64,000 nucleotides of DNA from positions 11,747,501-11,811,500 of the forward strand of contig BSBM01000007.1 of NCBI GenBank assembly GCA_027924585.1. Reading direction: 5' to 3'. This DNA is from Larix kaempferi (lineage: Eukaryota > Streptophyta > Pinopsida > Pinales > Pinaceae). Each line of letters opens with the position of its first letter. Positions within the stretch are counted from its first letter, which is position 1. The notes under the pieces were generated by a model that did no database searches, was not told the DNA's origin, and was given only the letters and a program-made list of their open reading frames with translations. Of this stretch, positions 56,299-64,000 are shown one piece after another. The position numbers and the translations under genes are program-made.

Positions 56299-58087
56299 TG
56301 TTGGCTTGACTGATGCTTACTCGGAGTTTTTCAATAAGACCCAGGTTCTTCGCGGTTTCCCTTTGACCAAAAAAACCCCTTCACATCGACCCTTTCGGAA
56401 ACAACCTGCAAGCAGGTTGAGGTCTCACCCGAAGTGTATCTATGGTGTACTGTGGAATCAGGTTTCCAAAATATGTGATGAGTTGTTTGGATAGATGTAT
56501 TGTGCAGTGCAACAGGGGGTATGCGCTACGAGGAAAGATTGCGCGACGATGGGAAACGTCGCGGTCCGCACCACTAAGCCCTTCTAATGCGAGACTTCTA
56601 CTGAAACTGTGAACAATCCAATTCAAATTTATACTTGAAGTACTCAGGAAGGCTTATGGCACTGAAATGAGTATCACTCATCCACTCATTCATGCACTAA
56701 ATTGACTATTACTCTAACATTCGTTTATACACTTAGAATGCTTACTATTTAAGCGTCCACTGCAGATGCAAATCACTATCATTCATTAGTCTGTCGTGCA
56801 TAGGAAAGTACTTAAGCAATCTCTTAACACTTGAACAAATAACTGATTCACTGCTTTCAGAAGCAAAGCTAAGTATTAACCATTCATCTATTCATGTAGA
56901 CTTAACATATCATCTCCATAATCTCTTGATGGAAAATGCATAGAAAAGTCTTCACATAACAGAATGCAAAGAAATATGCAGACATTCATCTATAGAAAAT
57001 AGGTAAATGCAATCATACACAACAATGTTCCACTCAATCACACAACAGAATATTTAATGTGGTTCACTCCCCCAGGTGGGAAGCTACATCCACAAGAATG
57101 GTTGTTATATATATATCTTTAATGGGAAGGGGACAACCGCTCTTGGTCTGTGCACACAACTGCAGACTCTCTCTCTCTCTCAACTAGGTCTCTGCGCACA
57201 TAGCTGCAGAGCCATTACAATGGCTTCTTCTTTAGAAAAGATCTTACAATACATCAACAACAAAGAGCAATGAGAGAACCCTCAAAATGGACAATAAAAA
57301 GTAACCATAAACCCCAAAAGTAACAACCCCTTCCCTTACAAAAATGTCTTCTTTTATAGACCATGCCCGAAGGTCATGTCATTACAATACTGAAGATCGA
57401 AACCCTTAGGGTTTCCAAAACTGATACGGTTTCTCTAAACTGTCCTACTAGCCTCTGGTAGCGAGTGTGCTATCGTGGCTGTCCTCCACGCCTATGTTCT
57501 ATCGCTTTCAGCCTTCTTGTTGTGCGCACACCAACAGGTCATCTTCATCAAGCCACCCTTCCACTAACAGACTCATACGACTGGCTCAGCTCCCAGTCGC
57601 TTCCTCTGTAGACCGTTTGTCCTCTTAACGGCCTCATATAACTGGTTCAGCCTCCAGTCACTTTCTCAGCACCATTCTCCTCTTAACAGTCTCGTACCAG
57701 TAAGCATGCCCAACTGTCACTTTCCCTGAGTTGTTCTCCTCTTAATGAACTCGTACAACTGGCCGCCTTCCTGATATGCTCATGCCCACAGCTCGACATC
57801 CTAGAGCATACTTGCCAAAATTAGACCACCGCTGGTCTATCCGGTAACTGTACCTATCCTTCGTCCATCATTCCACTTTGTTGGCTCCACGTGGCCTGAT
57901 CCCTTCATAGAACTACTTCCTCGCAGTGCTGATCTTTGTGGTACTGCCAAAATTTGGTTGCTGCACACAAGTTCGCAACATCCCCCATACTTGTACAAAA
58001 TTATATCTTTTGTTGAGTTGCGCTCAACTCCGCAGTTCAACCTTCTTGTGTTATCCAAAATTTCCCCAACTTGGGATAGGCCCAACA
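56299..58087 (-). mobile_element. G3 outer 5' LTR (1789 bp)
   Basis: Full-length family LTR with TATA at 57351-57358. It marks the right border of G3: the flank CCTTT resembles CTCTT at the left border, and copia C sequence continues on both sides. Confidence 0.88.
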
Positions 58088-59031
58088 CCTTTGTCACCCT
58101 GTCTAGATCTCCAGGACTTATTATATGTGGTCATGGCAATGCCTCGAAAGAGCATTTGCGGCCTTTTTCATCCTGTCTAGATCTCCTAGGTCTACTTACA
58201 TGCCATAGGACAATGCCTCGAAAGAGCATCTGAGGCCTTTTGCATCCTGTCCAAATCTCCCAGGTCTACTTACATGTCCTCCCAGAGCAATGCCTCGAAA
58301 GAGCATCTAAGGCCTTTTTCAACCTATCCAGATCTCCCAGGTCTACTTACATGCTCATCTGCACAACCTGTCCATGGCCACAGAGTATCAACCTGATACT
58401 CACCATACATCATCCTGATGTACACATGATCATCCTGATCATCATCACTGCATCGACCTGATGCATGTCATCTGGAGCAGCATCCTGAAGCTCGTCATCC
58501 ATGATCATCCTGATCATACAATGCATCTTCCTAATGCATACACAATATCTTCCTGATACGTATCATCATACATGATCTACTTGATCATACAATGTATCCA
58601 CCTAATACACATACAAATACATGATCCACCTGATCATACAATGTATCCACCTAATACATATACAGATACATACACATGATCTAACTGATCATATACATTC
58701 ATTAATGATCCAACTGATCATTTACAACATCTAACATGATGCATACATACATAAATGATCCAACTGATCATATCTAGCATCCAACATGATGCATACAAAT
58801 ACAGAGCAGTAACTGGAGCATCGCCCTGATGATCATCATCCAGTGCTTACATCCACAGCAATGTGAAGGATGCTCCTTCCAACATGCTTGGAATGGCTTC
58901 AACAAATGTGTCCATCACTTCTTCCTCGAACTATCGTCAATATGAAGAACACAAAGCCTCTTTCTGAAGTACTCGAACTTCACTCTGGCTAGTGGCTTCA
59001 TCAGTACATCAAGGACCGAACCATTTGACGA
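58088..59031. repeat. Copia C 3' non-coding region, right part
   Basis: Units of GAGCATCTGAGGCCTTTT..CCTGTCCAGATCTCCCAGG repeat at 58088-58370, then the CATCCTGATG and TGATCCAACTGATCAT units to about 58820, then the RNase H end is cut short. The RNase H gene is deleted at 59005-59012, where GTACATC is present at both edges in the intact E sequence. Confidence 0.72.
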
Positions 59032-59830
59032 TATACAGTGACATCAACTGGATCAAATGAAGCATCACACAGAAGCTTTAGGTTCGATGCCATAGGTATG
59101 GCCATGTCCTTGCAGTCCATCATCCCAAACCTCTTCAGGATCTCTACTGCAAACTTCCCTCATCCAAGGAAGATTCCATCTGCACTCTGCCACACCTCCA
59201 TGCCTAGAAAGTAGTGCATCATCCACAAGTTCTTCATCTCGAACTTGGCAGCAAGCTTCCGCTGCATGTCGACAATCAATCTATCTTCACCTGTAACAAA
59301 TAGGTTATCCGCATACAAAAGTAGTATCACTGGATTGCCTTCCTCAACCTTGTAGTAAAGGTTGGAATTCGCTTTACTCTTGGTAAATCCCAAATTGGAT
59401 AGAAAGCTGTCTATCCTACCATACCAAGTTTTGCACATATATGACTTCCCGTCATGTGTCTCAAAACCAAGTGGTTGCTCCACATAAACTTCCTCTTCGA
59501 CTACACCATTCAAGAAAGTTGTCTTGACATCCATCTAGTGTATTTTCCATTTCATCACTATAGCCAAAGAAAGTACTGATACGATGGAACTGTGCCTGGC
59601 TATAGGTGTAGAAGTCTCTTGATACTCAATCCCTTTTTCTGGGAGAAGCCACGAGCTACAAACCTCACTTTGTATTTATCCATGCTACCATCTGCATCAT
59701 GCTTGATCTTATAGATCCATTTGGAAGTCACAACAGACTTCCCTTCAAGTCTTGGGACTGCATCCCAAACATCATTCTTTATGATCGACTGATCATGGCA
59801 TTCTTCCATTACTTCATCCCAGATCATGGG
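59032..59830 (-). pseudogene. Copia C reverse transcriptase remnant
   Basis: NDVWDAVPRLEGKSVVTSKW and KYKVRFVARGFSQK at the N-terminal side, FLNGVVEEEVYVEQPLG, a short loss that removes the ALYGLKQAPR region, then the catalytic box as YADN (second Asp changed to Asn) near 59300, and MMHYFLGMEVWQSADGIFLG. The catalytic change and deletion exclude activity. Confidence 0.82.
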
Positions 59831-60764
59831 AACTTCAATATCTTCAATATCTTCAATAGATATCTTTATTGCTGGAACAAATGTTGTAGTCCTTCTTTTG
59901 TAGGTGAAGGTATACGATCTTTCCTACAAAACAAGTTAAATTGCATGATTAGAACATCTCATAGTTTTCAGAACAAATTCTTACACATAAAGAAATATGT
60001 CATATAGTCATGCAATTATTTTAGCCAATGCTTCAATACAACATTCATCCATATCCTGTAACTTTCTAGATGCCTTCCAATCTTTACCAGAACATTGTTA
60101 AGAGTGTGCACTACTCCCAACATGTCAGCAAAGAGGTTTCATTATAGATAAGTAGCAATGGAATGTTGTATAGTGCCATAGGCCACTTACCCATCACATG
60201 CAGATTAGTAGTATATTGTTCATTAATGCAATTTATTCTAATATGCATAATAACAACCTAAGTCTAGGAACAACATATACATCATTGAACAACATTATTT
60301 AAACAAACAAATATGTAAGAAATGACAATTCAAATACTTATCTTTGTTTGGTTGTTGGGTGGTCTCCCCCTGAATCTTTGCAACTCCATTCTGATGTGGA
60401 TTGTGAGAAGTGGTCGAATTCATATGAATATCTACATCCTTGTAGAAACTACTGGAGTGTGCTCCCTCTTGATCTTTGCTTCCTGGATTACCTGTCCTTG
60501 AACTTATATCCATCCTCGATCACTGGTTTAATATGTTAGCTGCTTATTGTCTAACATACCAACATGATGTATTCTTGTTCTCTTATGTGACTTGTGCTAG
60601 TAACCTGCATATCTCATAGGTTTACCAAGTTATACATACCTTGTAAGTAGATCTTCTATGTGATCCATGGAAATGGATGAACCTTTGTTTTCATGTCACC
60701 ATGGTCATATGTTCTTGAACTAGAACATGATTTGTCTTTCTTGGTGTACCTGGATAAGTCACAC
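59831..60764. other. Copia C filler replacing integrase and gag
   Basis: Matches B 15801-17395 in two blocks. A scrap of integrase around the catalytic Glu region (NPHQNGVA) is readable on minus near 60370-60420. Otherwise AT-rich and non-coding. Confidence 0.65.
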
Positions 60765-60905
60765 CTGTCGAGATTGCTTGTAATATTCTTATGTAAGGCC
60801 TTAGCCTCATGTCGCTCTGAAATAGGAACTTCTTCACTTATGCAGGTGACCAATCCATTCTCTTCTAGGATTAACCCAATCCACTTGATTTGTAGGAACT
60901 GGATC
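60765..60905 (-). pseudogene. Copia C gag remnant
   Basis: GLILEENGLVTCISEEV and HEAKALHKN are readable; the gag start is absent and the fragment joins the leader at CACTTGATTTGTAGGAACTG, the same join as in B. Confidence 0.75.
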
Positions 60906-61104
60906 TGGAGCTGGATTAGGGTTTGTCAGAGAAACCCTAAAAATTCAAACTTTGAATTTCAAACTTCTGAAAAGATAGAAAGATGCGCCTTGATGAGCTG
61001 ATCAAGCCAATATACTCAGAATTTGAAAACTGCAAAGTTTCACCCCTCAAAATTGCCTTTGAAACTTCCGGATCTTCTAGACAGGATCTCGAACTACGAT
61101 ATAA
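60906..61104. other. Copia C leader, truncated by D
   Basis: Aligns with the B leader from about 17546 up to the D insertion; no gene. The five bases before D are TATAA (61100-61104), the expected left target duplication. Confidence 0.65.
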
Positions 61105-62411
61105 TGTCCCCCATTTTGACCCTTGTAATGTTTTGGGCTATAATGTAAATAATGTATGCATATTATGTATGATTCCTAGCGTGGAGCTCAAGGCCAAGGC
61201 CCCACTAGTGAATGCTCGATCTAGAAGAGGCAAGTATTTGAAATTATGCTACCCATGTGCTAGTAAACCATGGGAATTGTAAATATGCATTTTTAATATA
61301 AAAACCCACAACTAGCTATGCAATGCAACAAGAGATGGGGGCATGATGTTACAAGGAAATTGGGAGGGAAATATTCAAACCCTTGAGCCAATCAAGTCAA
61401 GGAAAGTGTCAATGAGAGAACCCATGAACCCTCAACTACCCAGGTTGACTTTTGTACCCAATCATTGATTTCTCCCAAGAGTTGGTTGAGGTAGTTAATG
61501 CCATGGGGGATGGGAGGTATGGCTGTCCAAATTCAGGTATGGGAAAGCCACCCTGCATGGAAATTCATGTTTGGCTTCTTGGGCAAGAAAAGAGCCATGA
61601 ATTACTCCCCAAGCCATTAACCATCAACCCACTTTGCCCTCTCACGAGTTTGGAGCTACCTGGGCATTTTCCTCACTGGTTTTGCTGTGTTTACCTTCAT
61701 TTTCCTAGCTAGGAAGGGCGTTTTTGTTGTGGCTAACAGTGGATAAGAAGGGAAAACGATTTGGGGTTTTATTGAGGCCGTTTGTCCCACTGAATGCTCA
61801 TACATCTATGGGAGAAATCATTTTTCTTCCCTGGGATTGATTCCCTCTTCCCACAAATCCATTTTTGGTGTGCCTACGTTTTTGGGAAAACCCATGTCCA
61901 TCTAGCTTCTATGTTCCATTGTTGAAAGTGTGTTTCTGAGCCCATATCTGAGTTTGGTTTGCAAGAGAATGCTGGGGTTGAGTTGGTTATCCAATCCTTT
62001 GGGTTGAGTTTAGCTTGAGGGTTCCCTTTTCCTTGTAGATATCATGCCCAACTCGGGGGTGGTCTTTGAGTGCTGAAAGAATACAGGCTGAGCAGAGACC
62101 TATGGCTGGGAGGAACATTGCAGTGACATAGCTAGTTGTTCGGGACCGCATTGCATCAAGATGAGTATTTTATTAGGTATTTACTTCTGCAAATGTGATA
62201 ATTTGTTGACTGTGTTAAATTGAATAACATTCATGTAATATGTGTGTGGATGAGGTTTTAATTCCGCTGTGCATTTTAAATTGATTTACATCTACACATA
62301 TGTATTTCTTTGCTTTAAAATCTAATGAATTGGCTGAGTTTTTATGAAAACTTCCATAGAATAGCATCAGGTTCCATTCCTTGCATTGGGACCAAGGGTG
62401 GGGAAATTACA
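61105..62411 (+). mobile_element. 5' LTR of element D (1307 bp)
   Basis: The left end TGTCCCCCATTTTG falls exactly where the match to the copia leader stops. The right end GGGGAAATTACA is followed after two bases by the PBS. TATA box TATAAAAA at 61297-61304, early in the LTR. No reading frame looks real. Confidence 0.75.
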
Positions 62412-62413
62412 TT

Positions 62414-62425
62414 TGGTATCAAAGC
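62414..62425 (+). other. Primer binding site of element D
   Basis: TGGTATCAAAGC, 11 of 12 identical to the initiator-Met site, two bases after the LTR end. Together with the TG...CA ends it fixes the plus orientation. Confidence 0.82.
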
Positions 62426-62559
62426 TGCTGGTTGCAGCATTGGGCCTTCATGGGATACCTCTCAAAGCTTGCAGAGGTAAGGATACTTCCTGCTCCGCAG
62501 TAATCGTTAAGAAAATTTTCCAAAAATTCAAAATTTTTAAGTGTTTTGCGTAAAACTGT

Positions 62560-63080
62560 TTCGGCGAGTTCGTCCGCAACGGCAGCGAAACTCAGTGAGT
62601 TTGTCCGCAATGGTGGCGAAACTTGGTGAGTTGCTCCGTAATGAACTGGCAAAGAATCAATAAGATCGCCGAAAAAGAAGGAAAAATTCCGGCAGAAAGT
62701 TATGAGTTTTGGTCCACAACGGCGGAAGAACTCGGCAAGTTGGTCCGCAATGGTGGAATGACTCGATGAGTTGGTCTGAAAATTTCAAAAAATTTCTAAG
62801 TGTTTATGGCAGAAGAGATGGGTGAGTTGCTCCACAACGGCGAAAGAGATGGGCAAGTTGCTCCACAACGGCAGAAGAGATGGGAAAGTTGCTCCACAAC
62901 AACGGAAGAGATGGGCAAGTTGCTCTGCAACGACGGAAGAGATGGGCGAGTTGCTCTGCAACGGTGGAAGAGATGGGCGAGTTCATCTGCAAAGGCGGGA
63001 AAAGTTGGCAAGTTTGCGCTGCAATGGCAGAAGGAAAAGCTGAGTTTTCAACCGGAAGAACTCAGCAAGTTTGTCCGCAA
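62560..63080 (+). repeat. 31-bp minisatellite in the D leader
   Basis: Units of GAGATGGGCAAGTTGCTCC then ACAACGGCAGAA are spaced exactly 31 bp apart at 62846, 62877, 62908, 62939 and 62970, with more diverged units to the left (62560-62790) and right. The period is not a multiple of three, so the open frames across it change frame in every unit and are not genes. Confidence 0.85.
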
Positions 63081-64000
63081 AGGGTCAGAAGAGAATTGAC
63101 ATGTCCTCCGAAACAGAGAATTTTAGCTGTTTTCCAGGGTGAATTTCTGGTGCCAAAAAAAAAAGAAAAATCGCTTTGAACTCATGTGCCAGATTACACT
63201 AAATCGAAGGATTTACAAAAAACAAATGAGGGCACTGCCCTCGACCCACCCTGCAGTGGGAAGCCACAAGGGGGAAATCCCCCTTGACCCTCGTTGTCCA
63301 CCAGAGACAATCGTTGAGAGTGTGAAATGCATTCTTGGGATGAGAAGCAGGAATTGCATGGAAGGTTTGTGGAAGCCTTATTAAAAGTAATTGGCTGTGA
63401 TATGCATTGCGGAAGAGCAATGGGAGTAGCAAGGAAATGTTGATAAGAGGGAAACATCTCACCTTAAGTATTTTTGTTATAGCATAGGAATTTCATGCCT
63501 GAAAAGTAGCAACTAAGAATGTTTTACATTTGCATTAAAGTGCTACTTGGTGAGAAATTACAGCTAATTTTTCCTTGTGTGCTTGGTAGGGAAACCAAGA
63601 AAGGGATCAGCTGTGGCGTGGAGGAGGGATTTCTTGTCATGATTGGAAAGGGAGAATTCTTTAATTCCTCTCCTGCTATTGTATTTATATTTTCTGAGTT
63701 TTATATATTGAAAATTATGTCATCAGGATGCTGGGAATGCAAGAGAGTAGTAGATTAAAAATGAATTAGTGGGCATGATTAAAAAGTCATTGCATAGTGC
63801 ATGTGATGCATGATGTTGCATATGGGTAAAAAGGTAGTGAAGTTACACATGCAATAGCCCATTAATGGTAATGCTTGTGGTTGATCACCAGTAATGTTGT
63901 TGATAATGGTTGTATAAATCAAACCATAGAAGCATGATTGAAAATGTAAGAGATTAGATAGCTGAAATGAATATGCACTAGATGGCATATTGATAAACAT
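63081..64000. other. Element D leader, no gene seen
   Basis: It contains an A-rich run at 63155-63175 and a perfect 8-bp stem with a 4-base loop at 63267-63286 (CAAGGGGG, AAAT, CCCCCTTG) inside a GC-rich island (63230-63310) that stands out from the AT-rich surroundings. The rest is plain AT-rich sequence. Confidence 0.6.

Larger units (their letters stand above)
20659..58087 (-). mobile_element. G3: Ty3/gypsy element carrying nested G2 and E
   Basis: Minus-strand element inserted in copia C. Its 3' LTR is split (20659-21869 and 37417-37984) by G2. Its internal region is 37985-47777 and 54976-55536, split by copia E. Its right end is an unusual pair of LTRs (55537-56283 and 56299-58087). The internal order on the minus strand is gag, protease, gag-like block, RT-RNase H, integrase and 3' frame, collinear with G2. 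All frames are broken. Confidence 0.85.
19499..61104 (-). mobile_element. Copia C: deleted copia interrupted by G3 and D
   Basis: The 3' LTR, polypurine tract and part of the 3' non-coding region lie at 19499-20658. The element resumes at 58093 and runs through RT remnants, filler, a gag scrap and leader to 61104, where D is inserted. Its PBS and 5' LTR should lie right of the window. It belongs to the same deleted subfamily as B and has in addition lost RNase H. Confidence 0.85.
61105..64000 (+). mobile_element. Element D: LTR element of unknown type, 5' part
   Basis: A 5' LTR, an initiator-Met type PBS and about 1.6 kb of leader. No gag or pol is reached before the window ends, so copia or gypsy cannot be decided. 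It interrupts copia C. The LTR does not match any other here. Confidence 0.75.

Noticed and set aside
62800-63179. Overlapping frames of up to 99 codons with repeats such as EEMGELL
   Set aside because: They come from the 31-bp tandem repeat, which rotates the frame each unit; three frames are open at once and none has support.
61105-64000. Possible host gene at the right end
   Set aside because: LTR ends, a TATA box and a primer site explain the region as a retroelement; the short frames have no domain signal and sit in LTR or leader.

Overview
The window is plant nuclear DNA made almost entirely of nested LTR retrotransposons. I found no convincing host gene, rRNA, tRNA or CRISPR array. 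Evidence for a plant: Ty1/copia elements primed by initiator-tRNA-Met type sites (TGGTATCAGAGC and one-base variants), Athila-like Ty3/gypsy elements carrying extra reading frames after integrase, and TATA boxes in LTRs. The host species cannot be read from the sequence; the density suggests a large repeat-rich plant genome.

Layout. 1-711: 5' LTR and primer site of a minus-strand copia element (A) whose body lies left of the window. It sits in G1 (712-11487, minus), an Athila-like gypsy element with 5' LTR, gag-pol and part of a 3' reading frame. G1 sits in G4, a plus-strand gypsy fragment (11488-12586 and 19342-19498). G4 was also hit by copia B (12587-19336, minus, TSD TCCAG) and copia C (starts at 19499, minus). 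C continues at 58093-61104. G3 (20659-58087, minus gypsy) is inserted in C. G3 contains copia E in its gag (47778-54975, minus, TSD AATAT) and G2 in its 3' LTR (21870-37416, plus gypsy, TSD CTTGC/CTTTC). G2 contains a solo LTR, S (25574-27237, TSD GTGGA). Element D (61105 to beyond 64000, plus) is inserted in the leader of C. The deepest chain is G4 > C > G3 > G2 > S.

Families. G2, G3 and G4 are one gypsy family: LTRs of about 1.77 kb with ends TGTTGG...CCAACA; gag with several CCHC knuckles; protease; a gag-like block between protease and reverse transcriptase; RT-RNase H; integrase; then a 3' frame of about 960 codons ending in a long coiled-coil-like region. A, B, C and E are one copia family (LTR ends TGTTAAATTTT...ACATCAACA on the plus strand). 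E has a nearly complete gag-pol, while B and C share the same gag and integrase losses and look like a non-autonomous subfamily. Every coding region has stops or frameshifts, so proteins are annotated as pseudogenes. The main points for follow-up are stop codons shared at identical sites in independent G-family copies, the LTR-PBS-LTR tandem at 55537-58087, the long inverted G2/G3 pair, the 3' frames, and the shared B/C deletion structure. Domain borders are approximate because they were read by eye.
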